Source: Hyphomicrobium_A sp963782555 (GTDB taxonomy: Bacteria > Pseudomonadota > Alphaproteobacteria > Rhizobiales > Hyphomicrobiaceae). From it: a stretch of DNA of 64,000 nucleotides. The notes under the pieces are model-generated. The model made no database searches and was not told the origin of the DNA. It saw nothing but the letters and a program-made list of their open reading frames with translations. A program made the translations under genes and the position numbers. The stretch spans positions 372,001-436,000 of the forward strand of contig CAWAKB010000003.1 in assembly GCA_963782555.1 (NCBI GenBank), written 5' to 3'. Below are positions 46,784 through 55,700 of this stretch, in pieces (the stretch's first letter is position 1; each line of letters opens with the position of its first letter).

Positions 46784-47510
46784 TCAGCCTCCGCGCGCGT
46801 GCGCAGCTTGCGCCTCGCGGATGTGGTGAATGAAGGCCTGGGCGGCCGTTGCCGGGTCGTCGGCCTGGGTGATCGGGCGTCCAACCACGATGTAGTCGGC
46901 GCCGGCCGCGATGGCGTTGTCAGGCGTGGTGATACGCTCCTGGTCGTCGGAAGCGCTTCCCGTCAGGCGGATGCCCGGCGTGACGATCAAGAAGCCCGGT
47001 CCGACGGCTTTTCGGATGCGGGCGGCCTCCTGGCCCGAGGCGATCACGCCGTCGAAGCCCGACTCGTGCGCGAGCCTGGCACGCGTCAAGACAAGGTCGG
47101 ATGGCGTCATCGTGGAGCCCTGTTGTCTGAGGTCGTCCGCCGTCAGGTTGGTGAGCACGGTGACGGCGAGCAGCTTGAGACGGCTCTTGCCCCGACCAGC
47201 CACGGCGGCCCTCAGAAGTCTTGAGGTCCTGCCCGTGCACGGTCAGAAGATCTACGCCGAGCTCGGTGGCGTTCGCCACGGCGCGCTCGACCGTGTTGCC
47301 GATGTCCAAGAGCTTCATGTCGAGAAAGACGTGCTTGCCCTCCGCCTTGAGGGTACGTGCCAGCGCGAGGCCGCCGGCAAACAGCAGCTCGAGCCCCACC
47401 TTGTAGAAGGTGACCGTGTCGCCGAGCTTGGCGACGAGGCGCTGCGCTTCTTCGAGGGTCGGCATGTCGAGCGCGACGATAAGGCGGTCTTTGGCGGTGA
47501 AGTGGCTCAT
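46784..47510 (-). pseudogene. pyrF: Orotidine 5'-phosphate decarboxylase, frameshifted
   Basis: The frame from 47510 encodes MSHFTAKDRLIVALDMP and the catalytic HVFLDMKLLDIGNTV (Asp-Lys-Asp), down to LLTVHGQDLKT. It then shifts: the rest, LRAAVAGRGKSRLKLLAVTVLTNL through GQEAARIRKAVGPGFLIVTPGIRL to IIVVGRPIT-type end, is in the frame that ends at 46784. Removing one T in the run near 47215-47219 (AAGACTTCTG to AAGACTCTG) restores one 242-codon gene. PyrF is needed for UMP synthesis, so either the strain is a uracil auxotroph, or the extra base is a sequence error. Confidence 0.88.
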
Positions 47511-47537
47511 AGGGGGCGGCCGGAGCTGATTTGGGCC

Positions 47538-48125
47538 CTATCCGTGCAGCACATGCGCGGCGCGCGCAAGCTTCTGGATCAACGCCTTGAAGCTCTCTTG
47601 CGCGTCCTTGTTCTTCAAATGCCCGTCCTCGCCGAAGCCCTCGTGCGCGCGCGGCACCGCGAACTGTTCCGGCAGCACCAGCGCCCCCAAGCCAAGCTCC
47701 AGGACCTGGCGCACCGCTATAAGGCTCCTGAGGCCGCCCATGCCGCCCGGTGAGGCGGAGCCCAAGGCAAAGACGCGCGTCTTGTAGACCTGCAGGGGCG
47801 CCTCCCCCTCGGGACGCACGTGGCTGACCCAGTCGAGCGTATTCTTGAGCAGCGGGCTTATCGAAGCGTTGTACTCGGGGCTGGCAATGAAGACGCCGCT
47901 GTGGGCCTCCATCACGGCCTTGAGCTTCTTGGCATTCTCCGGCGGGCCCTCGGCAGCTTCCAGATCCCCATGATAGATCGGCATGGGGTAGTCGCCGAGG
48001 TCGAGAAAGGTGGCGGGGATGCCGTTGGCCTCGGCGATCATGGCGCCAAGGCGGGCGAGCTTCTTGTTGTGAGAGCCGGCGCGCGCCGAGCCCGCGAAGA
48101 AGAGCAGTCTGGCCGAAGCGGTCAT
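47538..48125 (-). CDS. NAD(P)H-dependent FMN reductase (ChrR-like)
   Basis: 195 residues, flavodoxin-like. FFAGSARAGSHNKKLARLGAMIAEANG is the FMN phosphate-binding start, FLDLGDYPMPIYHGDLEAAEGPPENA, FIASPEYNASISPLLKNTLDWVSH and ALGSASPGGMGGLRSLIAVRQVL are the family motifs of NADPH-dependent FMN/chromate/quinone reductases. Located between pyrF and dnaJ. Confidence 0.9.
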   Translation of the reverse strand: MTASARLLFFAGSARAGSHNKKLARLGAMIAEANGIPATFLDLGDYPMPIYHGDLEAAEGPPENAKKLKAVMEAHSGVFIASPEYNASISPLLKNTLDWVSHVRPEGEAPLQVYKTRVFALGSASPGGMGGLRSLIAVRQVLELGLGALVLPEQFAVPRAHEGFGEDGHLKNKDAQESFKALIQKLARAAHVLHG

Positions 48126-48186
48126 TGGCTGGTTCCAAACGGCGCAGGCTCGGGCGGCAGGGCGGCGGGCCTATAGGAGGCCACCC

Positions 48187-49332
48187 TCAGGTTCCTTTGC
48201 CCTCGAAGAAATCCTTCACGCGCGCAAAGAAGCCAGCGCTTTCCGGGCTCGTCTCCTTGTGGCTTTCGCGCTCGAACTCCTCCAGGAGCTCGCGCTGGCG
48301 CTTGGTGAGGTTCTTCGGCGTCTCGACATCGACTTGGATGTACATGTCGCCGCTCACCTTGGATCGCAGCACCGGCATGCCCTTGCCCTTGAGGCGGAAC
48401 TGCTTGCCGCTTTCGGAGCCCTCCGGAATCTTCACCCGGGTTGCTGCGCCATCCACGGTTGGAACCTCGATCTGCCCTCCGAGCGCCGCCGTCGTCATGG
48501 AGATTGGCACCTTGCAGAAGATGTCTGCACCGTCGCGCTGAAAGAACTCGTGCGGCTTTATGGCGAGGAAGATGTAGAGGTCGCCCGCGGGACCGCCGCG
48601 TAGCCCCGCCTCGCCTTCGCCGGCGAGCCTGATGCGGGTGCCGTCCTCGACCCCCGGCGGGATGTTGACCGACAGCGTCCGTTCCTTGGTGATGCGACCC
48701 GATCCACGGCAGCTCTGGCAGGGATCCTCGATCGTCTCGCCGCGTCCCTGACAGTTGGGGCACGTGCGCTCGATGGTGAAGAAGCCTTGGCTCGCCCGGA
48801 CCTTTCCGTAGCCGCTGCAGGTGGGGCAGGTCGTCGGCTTGGTGCCGGCCCGTGCGCCGCTTCCGCTGCATGTTTCACAAGAAACGCTGGTCGGCACGCA
48901 GATCTGCGCCGTCTTGCCCTCATAGGCCTCCGAGAGCGAGATCTCGAGATTGTAGCGCAAGTCGGCGCCGCGCTCGCGTGCGGAGCGCGGGCGCTGGCCA
49001 CGCCGTCCGCCCATGAACTCGCCGAAGAGGTCATCGAAGATATCCGACATCGAGGAGGCGAAGTCGGGCCCGAAGCCGCGGGCGCCGGCACCCATGCCCA
49101 TGCCGCCATCGAACGCAGCGTGGCCGAAGTGGTCGTAGGCCGCACGTTTCTGGGGGTCCTTCAAGACCTCGTAGGCCTCGCTGACCTCCTTGAAGCGGAC
49201 CTCGGCGCGCGTATCCTCAGGATTGCGGTCGGGGTGGCACTCCTTGGCAAGCCGCCGGTAGGCCGACTTCACCTCTTGCTCGCTAGCCGCCCGGGCAAGA
49301 CCCAGGACCTCGTAGTAGCAGCGCTTTGACAT
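48187..49332 (-). CDS. dnaJ: Chaperone protein DnaJ
   Basis: Hsp40 co-chaperone. J domain with HPD in AKECHPDRNPE, a Gly/Phe region (GMGMGAGARGFGPDF), four zinc CxxCxGxG repeats (CETCSGSG, CPTCSGYG, CPNCQGRG, CQSCRGSG) at about 150-205, and the C-terminal substrate domains. 381 residues from ATG 49332; a GTG at 49362 would add ten. It is downstream of dnaK, past a hairpin at 49512-49537. Confidence 0.97.
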   Translation of the reverse strand: MSKRCYYEVLGLARAASEQEVKSAYRRLAKECHPDRNPEDTRAEVRFKEVSEAYEVLKDPQKRAAYDHFGHAAFDGGMGMGAGARGFGPDFASSMSDIFDDLFGEFMGGRRGQRPRSARERGADLRYNLEISLSEAYEGKTAQICVPTSVSCETCSGSGARAGTKPTTCPTCSGYGKVRASQGFFTIERTCPNCQGRGETIEDPCQSCRGSGRITKERTLSVNIPPGVEDGTRIRLAGEGEAGLRGGPAGDLYIFLAIKPHEFFQRDGADIFCKVPISMTTAALGGQIEVPTVDGAATRVKIPEGSESGKQFRLKGKGMPVLRSKVSGDMYIQVDVETPKNLTKRQRELLEEFERESHKETSPESAGFFARVKDFFEGKGT

Positions 49333-49511
49333 TTTGCGCGCGTGACCTTCAGTTTGTTCCACGCGTTCGACCCTGTCTCATTTGGGAAATAGCGATGTTT
49401 GCCCGCCCGGAAAAGGGCGACATCAGGCAATTTCACGCAATGCACTTGAAGTGTTGCCCGAACCGCGGGCAGCGACATCTTTTCGCTGGGACCGATAGGG
49501 CCCTCATAAGG

Positions 49512-49537
49512 GGAGCCCGGCGTGGGGGCCGGGCTCC
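49512..49537 (-). terminator. Hairpin between dnaK and dnaJ
   Basis: GGAGCCCGGC / GCCGGGCTCC perfect 10-bp stem, loop of six, 35 bases after the dnaK stop codon. Read leftward it lacks a strong T-run (CCTTATGAGG), so it may be a partial terminator that sets the dnaK:dnaJ ratio. Confidence 0.6.
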
Positions 49538-49571
49538 TTAAGCTTACTTTGCAGCGTTGGGCGTGCCCGGC

Positions 49572-51500
49572 TCAGGCCGACTTCTTCTTGTCGTCCTTCA
49601 CCTCCTCGAAGTCGGCGTCGACGACATTCTCCTCGCCCGAGGCCGCACCGGTCTCGCCGGAGTCGCCCTCTGCGCCGGCGCCAGCGCCTTGCTGGCCGGC
49701 ATAGACGGCCTCGCCGATCTTCATGGCAGCCTGCGCCAGCGCGGTCGTGGCCGACTTGATGCGCTCTGCGTCTTCGGTGCCGACAGCCTCCTTGACGTCC
49801 GCGATCGCCTTCTCGACGTCAGGCTTGGCGGCCGCCACTGCGGCATTTGACTCGTTCTCCTGGAGCTGCTTCTCGGTGCCGTGGATGAGCGCCTCGGCGT
49901 GGTTCTTCGCCTCGACGAGCTCGCGCTTCTTCTTGTCTTCGGCCGCGTGCGATTCGGCATCCTTGACCATGCGGTCGATCTCGTTGTCGGAGAGACCACC
50001 CGAGGCCTGGATGCGGATCGACTGCTCCTTGCCCGTGGCCTTGTCCTTGGCCGAGACGTGCACGATGCCGTTGGCGTCGATGTCGAAGGTCACCTCGATC
50101 TGCGGCACGCCGCGTGGTGCCGGCGGAATGCCGACGAGATCGAACTGGCCGAGCAGCTTGTTGTCGGCCGCCATCTCGCGCTCGCCTTGGCTGACGCGGA
50201 TGGTCACAGCGTTTTGGCCGTCCTCGGCCGTCGAGAAGGTCTGGCTCTTCTTGGTCGGGATGGTGGTGTTGCGATCGATGAGCCGCGTGAACACACCGCC
50301 CAGCGTCTCGATGCCGAGCGACAGCGGGGTGACGTCGAGCAGGAGGACGTCCTTGACCTCGCCCTGCAGCACACCCGCCTGGATGGCAGCGCCGACGGCC
50401 ACGACCTCGTCCGGGTTGACGCCCTTGTGGGGCTCCTTGCCGAACACTTCCTTGACCACCTGCTGGACCTTGGGCATGCGCGTCATGCCGCCGACGAGCA
50501 CGACCTCGTCGATGTCAGCTGCCTTGAGGCCGGCGTCCTTGATCGCCTTCTCGCACGGGCCCTTGGTGCGCACGATGAGGTCGTCGACCAGGCTCTCGAG
50601 CTTGGCCCGCGTCAGCTTCATCGTGAGGTGCTTCGGTCCGGAAGCGTCAGCCGTGATGAAGGGCAGGTTGATCTCGGTTTGGGTCGCCGACGACAGCTCG
50701 ATCTTGGCCTTCTCCGCGGCCTCTTTCAGGCGCTGGAGGGCGAGCTTGTCTGAGCGCAGGTCGATGCCCTGCTCCTTCTTGAACTCGTCGGCGAGATAGT
50801 TGACGAGCTTCATGTCGAAGTCCTCGCCGCCGAGGAACGTATCGCCGTTCGTCGACTTCACCTCGAAGACACCGTCGCCGATCTCGAGGACCGATATGTC
50901 GAAGGTGCCGCCGCCGAGGTCATAGACCGCGATGGTCTTGGAATCTTTCTTCTTGTCGAGCCCGTAGGCCAGCGCGGCCGCCGTCGGCTCGTTGATGATG
51001 CGCAGAACCTCCAGGCCGGCGATCTTGCCGGCGTCCTTGGTGGCCTGGCGTTGAGCGTCGTTGAAGTAGGCGGGCACCGTGATGACGGCTTGGGTGACCT
51101 TCTCGCCCAGCTTGGCTTCCGCCGTCTCCTTCATCTTCTGAAGAATGAAGGCCGAGATCTGCTGGGGGGAATACTGCTTGCCGTTGGCTTCGACCCAGGC
51201 GTCGCCATTGGGCCCTTTGACGATGTGGTAGGGGACGAGCTTCTTGTCCTTCTCGACCAACGGGTCGTCGTAGCGCCGTCCGATCAGGCGCTTGATGGCG
51301 AAGAACGTGTTGAGCGGATTGGTGACCGCCTGGCGCTTGGCCGGCAGGCCGACGAGCTTTTCGCCGTCATCAGCGAAGGCCACGATCGACGGAGTGGTGT
51401 TCATTCCCTCGGCGTTCTCGAGAACCCTCGGTTTACCGCCCTCCATGACGGCCACGCATGAGTTCGTGGTTCCCAGGTCGATGCCGATTACTTTAGCCAT
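49572..51500 (-). CDS. dnaK: Chaperone protein DnaK (Hsp70)
   Basis: ATP-driven chaperone. IGIDLGTTNSCVAVMEGGKP, AVITVPAYFNDAQRQATKDAGKIAGLEVLRIINEPTAAALAYGLD, IAVYDLGGGTFDISVLE and VGGMTRMPKVQQVVKE are all intact in the ATPase domain; the peptide-binding domain and an Asp/Glu-ended tail follow. 642 residues. An RpoH-like promoter is visible upstream, and grpE/hrcA are further upstream. Confidence 0.99.
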   Translation of the reverse strand: MAKVIGIDLGTTNSCVAVMEGGKPRVLENAEGMNTTPSIVAFADDGEKLVGLPAKRQAVTNPLNTFFAIKRLIGRRYDDPLVEKDKKLVPYHIVKGPNGDAWVEANGKQYSPQQISAFILQKMKETAEAKLGEKVTQAVITVPAYFNDAQRQATKDAGKIAGLEVLRIINEPTAAALAYGLDKKKDSKTIAVYDLGGGTFDISVLEIGDGVFEVKSTNGDTFLGGEDFDMKLVNYLADEFKKEQGIDLRSDKLALQRLKEAAEKAKIELSSATQTEINLPFITADASGPKHLTMKLTRAKLESLVDDLIVRTKGPCEKAIKDAGLKAADIDEVVLVGGMTRMPKVQQVVKEVFGKEPHKGVNPDEVVAVGAAIQAGVLQGEVKDVLLLDVTPLSLGIETLGGVFTRLIDRNTTIPTKKSQTFSTAEDGQNAVTIRVSQGEREMAADNKLLGQFDLVGIPPAPRGVPQIEVTFDIDANGIVHVSAKDKATGKEQSIRIQASGGLSDNEIDRMVKDAESHAAEDKKKRELVEAKNHAEALIHGTEKQLQENESNAAVAAAKPDVEKAIADVKEAVGTEDAERIKSATTALAQAAMKIGEAVYAGQQGAGAGAEGDSGETGAASGEENVVDADFEEVKDDKKKSA

Positions 51501-51624
51501 GTGCCTATTCCTCGTTTTCAGCGGCAGACCGACCGGACCCGAAGGTTCGGCGTCCGGAATCTCCGACTGGGCGGCAGCCGCACCGGAGTCGGCCCCCTTT
51601 GGAGCATCTAAACAGTAAACGCCG

Positions 51625-51654
51625 CTTATATAAGGTCCGATTTTGGGCGTGCAA
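51625..51654 (-). promoter_or_regulatory. Candidate RpoH-type promoter of dnaK
   Basis: On the minus strand: TTGCAC at 51654-51649 and CTTATATAAG at 51634-51625, 14 bases apart, about 125 bases upstream of the dnaK start. This fits alphaproteobacterial heat-shock promoters (CTTG...C-x-TATxT), but the -35 is imperfect. Confidence 0.4.
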
Positions 51655-51770
51655 CGGGACGGGCCACACTCCTGTGATCAATTTTCCCCACGCGTTTGCA
51701 CGCAGAGGCGGCGCGCAAGCCCCTAGCGGCGGGCATGAGCGGCGCGTAAGGCCGGGGTCTCGCGTTCACA

Positions 51771-52385
51771 TTAGGCCGTGTCCGCTGCGCCTTCCGAGGG
51801 CTTGTCGTCCTTGCCCGGTTTGACGCCGCCTTTGGCCACGACGACCATCGCGGGGCGCAGCACCCGATCCTCCAGCATGTAGCCCGGCTGGTATACTTGG
51901 ACGACCGTGCCCGGTGCCACCTCGCGATTCTCCACCTCGGTCATGGCCTGGTGCTGGTGCGGGTTGAAGGGCTCGCCCGAGGGGTCGAGGCGCTTGACGC
52001 CGTGCCGCTCCAGCACATTCAGGAACTCGCGCTCGGTCATGGAGACGCCCTCGACCAGCGCCTTGAGCGCGGGGTCCTCCTCGGAGGCGCCAGCGGGTAC
52101 GGCCTCGGTGGCGCGTTGCAAATTGTCGCCCACGCTCAAGACATCGCGCGCGAACTTGGTGATGGCGTACTTGGCCATGTCCTCCTTGTCGCGCTCGGTG
52201 CGCTTGCGCAGGTTGTCCATCTCCGCGTGAGCGCGCAAGAGGCGGTCGGTCAGCTCGGCGATCTGAGCCTCGAGCGTGGCAACATCGGGGTCCTTGGTGC
52301 TCGGGCCACCGGCCTCGTCGGCTTGCGTCTCTGCTGCCGGTTCCATCGCAGGCTCTTGTTCGGACTTCTTGGGTTCGTCGGCCAT
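51771..52385 (-). CDS. grpE: Nucleotide exchange factor GrpE
   Basis: 204 residues: charged N-terminal ~45 residues, a long coiled coil (VATLEAQIAELTDRLLRAHAEMDNLRKRTERDKEDM), then the beta wing GVSMTEREFLNVLERHGVKRLDPSGEPFNPHQHQAM and VVQVYQPGYMLEDRVLRPAMVVVAKGG. Start at ATG 52385 (GGAAA). Works with DnaK, in the same direction as and downstream of hrcA. Confidence 0.97.
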   Translation of the reverse strand: MADEPKKSEQEPAMEPAAETQADEAGGPSTKDPDVATLEAQIAELTDRLLRAHAEMDNLRKRTERDKEDMAKYAITKFARDVLSVGDNLQRATEAVPAGASEEDPALKALVEGVSMTEREFLNVLERHGVKRLDPSGEPFNPHQHQAMTEVENREVAPGTVVQVYQPGYMLEDRVLRPAMVVVAKGGVKPGKDDKPSEGAADTA

Positions 52386-52507
52386 CACGTTTCCGCGTCG
52401 AGTGCGGATCCTCATTGTTTGCTTGGAGATCTTTGAGCCGCACCTAACGGGCACGGCTCAATTGTTCAAAGAATGCGAGCCCGATATCAGGCGAGGAAGC
52501 GCAAAAA

Positions 52508-53566
52508 TCAAGTCAACAGTCGGCTAACGAGCTTGGCCGTGTAGTCCACCATGGGGATGATCCGGGCGTAATTGATGCGGGTGGGCCCGATCACGCCCAA
52601 TACGCCGACGATCTTGCGCCGATCGTTGTGGAAGGGCGCGACGATGAGCGAGGAGCCCGACAGCGAGAACAGCTTGTTCTCCGAGCCGATGAAAATGCGT
52701 ACGCCGTCGGCATTTTCCGATAGCCCGAGCAGCTGCACCAGGTCGCGCTTGCGCTCCAGATCATCAAACAGGTGGCGGATGCGCTCCAGATCGTCCTGTG
52801 CGGTGAGGTCCTTCAGGAGATTGGCCTGGCCACGCACAATGAGGCTTTTGCGGTCGTCGAGCGATCCCGACCACTCGGCAAGACCGGCCTGGATCACCTT
52901 TTGCGTCAGCTCGTCGAGCTCGGCCTTGGAGCTTTGCAGCTCCCGCTCGATGTTGGCGCGTGCCTCCGCGATAGTGGCGCCGCGGATGCGCGTGTTGAGA
53001 TAGTTGGCAGCCTCGGTGAGCGCTGACGGCGGTAGCCCCTGGGGCAGAGAGATGATGCGGTTCTCGACCGACTGGTCCTCGCCGACCAGCACGACCAGCG
53101 CCTTGCCGGGTTCCAGAAGCACGAACTCGATGTGCTTCAAGCGGCCGACCTGCTGCTCGGCGAGCACGACGCCGGCGCAGTGCGACAGACCAGAGATCAT
53201 CTCGCCGGCCTCCCGCAGCACGTCGTCGATGGACGTTGCGTGCTGCCCGGCAATGTGCGCCTCGATCTGGCGGCGCTCTTTGGCACTCAGGTCGCCGACC
53301 TCCAGGAGCCCGTCCACGAACAGGCGCAAGCCCATCTGCGTCGGGAGCCGCCCCGCCGATGTGTGCGGGGCCGCGATAAGGCCGAGCTGCTCCAGGTCAG
53401 ACATGACGTTGCGGATCGAGGCCGGCGACAGGGTCATGGGCAGGACGCGCGCCAGATTGCGCGACCCCACCGGCTCGCCGGTCTCAAGGTAGGTCTCGAC
53501 GATCTGTCGGAGAATGGTGCGGGAGCGCTCGCTGAGTGTCGAGAGCTCGCTGACGACTTCGCTCAT
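52508..53566 (-). CDS. hrcA: Heat-inducible transcription repressor HrcA
   Basis: Repressor acting on CIRCE elements (usually groESL in alphaproteobacteria). N-terminal winged helix with ETGEPVGSRNLARVL and LSPASIRNVMSDLEQLGLIAAPHTSAGRLPTQMGLRLFVD, GAF-like core and dimerisation domain follow. 352 residues from ATG 53566. No CIRCE element is seen near it. Divergent from rph. Confidence 0.97.
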   Translation of the reverse strand: MSEVVSELSTLSERSRTILRQIVETYLETGEPVGSRNLARVLPMTLSPASIRNVMSDLEQLGLIAAPHTSAGRLPTQMGLRLFVDGLLEVGDLSAKERRQIEAHIAGQHATSIDDVLREAGEMISGLSHCAGVVLAEQQVGRLKHIEFVLLEPGKALVVLVGEDQSVENRIISLPQGLPPSALTEAANYLNTRIRGATIAEARANIERELQSSKAELDELTQKVIQAGLAEWSGSLDDRKSLIVRGQANLLKDLTAQDDLERIRHLFDDLERKRDLVQLLGLSENADGVRIFIGSENKLFSLSGSSLIVAPFHNDRRKIVGVLGVIGPTRINYARIIPMVDYTAKLVSRLLT

Positions 53567-53731
53567 CGCTGCGGCGTGTCCTTGGCACAATGCCTCAAGG
53601 CGGAGATTAGGGATGCCCGGCTGGATTCGTCAATTTCATCATCGGTTTTGGTTGAAGCCGGGTGGGGCCTTGCGTAGGTTCGGGCGAAATTTGGCCAGCC
53701 CTGCAGCAGTGGAATCTCCAACATCGCCCTC

Positions 53732-54445
53732 ATGCGCCCCTCCAAACGTCAGCCCGACGAGCTTCGCCGCGTCTCAATCGAGCGTGCGGTATCCAAGCAC
53801 GCCGAAGGATCCTGCCTCATTAAGTTCGGCGATACCCATGTTTTATGCATGGCCAGCCTGGAGGAGCGGGTACCGCCTTGGCTCAAGGGCCAGGGCCGGG
53901 GTTGGGTCACGGCCGAATATGGCATGCTGCCCCGCGCCACCTCGGAACGCACCCGCCGCGAGGTGACGGTAGGGCACGCGTCGGGGCGCACGCAGGAGAT
54001 CCAGCGGCTGATCGGGCGGGCCTTGCGCGCCATCGTCGATATGAGCCAGCTCGGCGAGCGGCAGATCTCCATCGACTGCGACGTGTTGCAGGCGGACGGC
54101 GGCACGCGCACGGCGGCCATCACCGGGGCCTGGGTGGCGCTGCACGACTGCATCCAGTGGATGAAGCTGCGCGACATGGTGAAGGACTCGGTGCTGCGCG
54201 ACCAGGTCGCGGCGGTGAGCTGTGGCCTCTACAAGGGTACGCCTGTGCTCGATCTGGACTATGCAGAGGATTCGGCGGCGGAAGCCGATTCCAACTTCGT
54301 CATGACCGGAGCCGGCGGAATCGTCGAGGTGCAGGGCACCGCGGAGACGGTCGCCTTCAGCCAAGAGAGCTTCGACCAGCTCATGGGGCTCGCCAAGAAG
54401 GGCATAGGCGAGCTCGTCGCGCTGCAGAAGCTGACGGTGTCATGA
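53732..54445 (+). CDS. rph: Ribonuclease PH
   Basis: Phosphorolytic 3'-5' exoribonuclease trimming tRNA 3' ends. MRPSKRQPDELRRVSIERAVSKHAEGSCLIKFGDTHVLCMASLEERVPPWLKG, then RGWVTAEYGMLPRATSERTRREVT, GRTQEIQRLIGRALRAIVD and DCDVLQADGGTRTAAITGA are the family blocks. 237 residues. Confidence 0.98.
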   Translation: MRPSKRQPDELRRVSIERAVSKHAEGSCLIKFGDTHVLCMASLEERVPPWLKGQGRGWVTAEYGMLPRATSERTRREVTVGHASGRTQEIQRLIGRALRAIVDMSQLGERQISIDCDVLQADGGTRTAAITGAWVALHDCIQWMKLRDMVKDSVLRDQVAAVSCGLYKGTPVLDLDYAEDSAAEADSNFVMTGAGGIVEVQGTAETVAFSQESFDQLMGLAKKGIGELVALQKLTVS

Positions 54446-54502
54446 GAGAGACGCAGAAGAGAGACGCGGCGGGCTGCCCGACGCCCGCTGCTTATCCCGG
54501 AT

Positions 54503-54916
54503 ATGAAACCCGCAGCCATTCTTGAAACCGTTCTTTATGCGCCCGACCTCGATGCGATCGAGGAATTCTATCGGCGGGTTCTAGGGCTCGTGCCATTCGC
54601 CAAGGCCGACGGCCGCCAGGTCTTCTACCGCTGTGGGGAGCAGATGCTGCTCGTCTTCAATCCCGAGGCCACGCACGCGCCGCCGAGGCGGGACCCGAAA
54701 CTCCCCGTCCCACCGCACGGTGCCCGTGGCGAGGGGCACCTCTGCTTTCGCGCCAGCGCCGATGAGATCACTGCCTGGCGTACGCATCTCGAAAAGGAGG
54801 GGGTTGCCATCGAGGCCGACTTCGAATGGCCGGGCGGTGGCCGCTCGATTTATTTTCGCGATCCGGCAGGCAACTCCCTGGAGTTCGCCGAGCCGCGCAT
54901 CTGGGGGCTCGTATGA
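54503..54916 (+). CDS. VOC-family glyoxalase/bleomycin-resistance-like protein
   Basis: 137 residues. LETVLYAPDLDAIEEFYRRVLGLVPF and GHLCFRASADEITAWRTHLEKEGVAIEADFEWPGGGRSIYFRDPAGNSLEFAE are the two VOC halves, with likely metal-binding His in GEGHLCFR and Glu in SLEFAE. Substrate unknown. Its stop TGA overlaps an ATG (ATGA at 54913-54916). Confidence 0.85.
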   Translation: MKPAAILETVLYAPDLDAIEEFYRRVLGLVPFAKADGRQVFYRCGEQMLLVFNPEATHAPPRRDPKLPVPPHGARGEGHLCFRASADEITAWRTHLEKEGVAIEADFEWPGGGRSIYFRDPAGNSLEFAEPRIWGLV

Positions 54917-55080
54917 CGATCGAGACGTTCGCCGCCTCATTTGCGGCTGGGTCGAGAAGCGAACTTCTCGATCTGAATCATACGAGCAAGATTGAGTCTG
55001 CGAGTGTCCTTCAGATCGCGAAATTCGTTCCGCACGTGCCGCACAAGACGACGAATTTCGCGATCGGGACACTCGCATGA
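54913..55080 (+). CDS. Doubtful 55-codon ORF spanning an inverted repeat
   Basis: MTIETFAASFAAGSRSELLDLNHTSK through to FAIGTLA, coupled at both ends by ATGA overlaps (to the VOC gene at 54913-54916 and to rdgB at 55077-55080). The last third of the peptide is dictated by the inverted repeat at 55000-55076, so it may be translated only to couple rdgB, or may not be a gene. Confidence 0.35.
   Translation: MTIETFAASFAAGSRSELLDLNHTSKIESASVLQIAKFVPHVPHKTTNFAIGTLA
54953..54970 (+). repeat. Short perfect hairpin
   Basis: CGAGAAG-CGAA-CTTCTCG, a 7-bp stem with a CGAA loop, 40 bases before the larger inverted repeat. Confidence 0.6.
55000..55076 (+). repeat. 77-base nested inverted repeat abutting the rdgB start
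   Basis: Outer arms GCGAGTGTCC / GGACACTCGC (55000-55009, 55067-55076). Inner arms ATCGCGAAATTCGT / ACGAATTTCGCGAT (55015-55028, 55051-55064), with CACGTG-containing loop. All arms pair perfectly; the left spacer is 5 bases, the right 2. The next base is the A of the rdgB ATG. Confidence 0.9.
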
Positions 55081-55700
55081 GGCGGCTCAAGCGCGGCGAC
55101 CGCCTCGTTGTCGCGACCCACAATCCGGGCAAGGTGTGGGAGATAAACCAGCTCATTGCGCCTTACGGCTTCGCTGCCGTTGCCGCCAAGGACTTGGGAT
55201 TGAGCGAGCCGGCGGAGACGGAGACGACGTTTCAGGGCAACGCGCAGCTCAAAGCGCTGTTTGCGGCCAAGGGATCGGGTTTGCCGGCGCTCGCTGACGA
55301 CTCCGGCATCGAGATCGATGCCCTCGAGGGGGCCCCCGGCGTCTACACGGCCGATTGGGCCGGGCCTGAGCGCGATTTCTCCATTGCCATGCAGCGCGTC
55401 CACGATGAGCTGGCCGAGCGCCTCGGCTGGAAAGGCGAGCCGCTGCGCGCCAACTTTATCTCCGTCTTGTGTCTCGGCTGGCCAGACGGTGAAACCGAGC
55501 TGTTTGAGGGCAAAGTTTACGGTCATGTCGTTTGGCCGCCGCGCGGGACCAACGGTTTCGGCTATGATCCGATTTTCGTCGCCGACGGGCAAACGCTGAC
55601 CTTCGGCGAGATGGAGCCGGCAAAGAAGTATGCAATCTCGCACCGCACCCGCGCCTTCGACGTTTTCAAGCGCGCCTGTCTCGAGGACGCCGGTGGCTGA
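55077..55700 (+). CDS. rdgB: XTP/dITP diphosphatase (HAM1/RdgB)
   Basis: Removes non-canonical purine nucleotides. LVVATHNPGKVWEINQLIAPYG, the core SGLPALADDSGIEIDALEGAPGVYTADWAG, and RGTNGFGYDPIFVADGQTLTFGEM are signature blocks, and SHRTRAFDVF at the end. 207 residues. The ATG has no ribosome site other than the stem of the inverted repeat, so initiation may depend on coupling. Confidence 0.96.
   Translation: MRRLKRGDRLVVATHNPGKVWEINQLIAPYGFAAVAAKDLGLSEPAETETTFQGNAQLKALFAAKGSGLPALADDSGIEIDALEGAPGVYTADWAGPERDFSIAMQRVHDELAERLGWKGEPLRANFISVLCLGWPDGETELFEGKVYGHVVWPPRGTNGFGYDPIFVADGQTLTFGEMEPAKKYAISHRTRAFDVFKRACLEDAGG

Noticed and set aside
52386..53731. CIRCE element near hrcA/grpE
   Set aside because: No TTAGCACTC-N9-GAGTGCTAA pattern seen in these gaps; HrcA targets are probably elsewhere.
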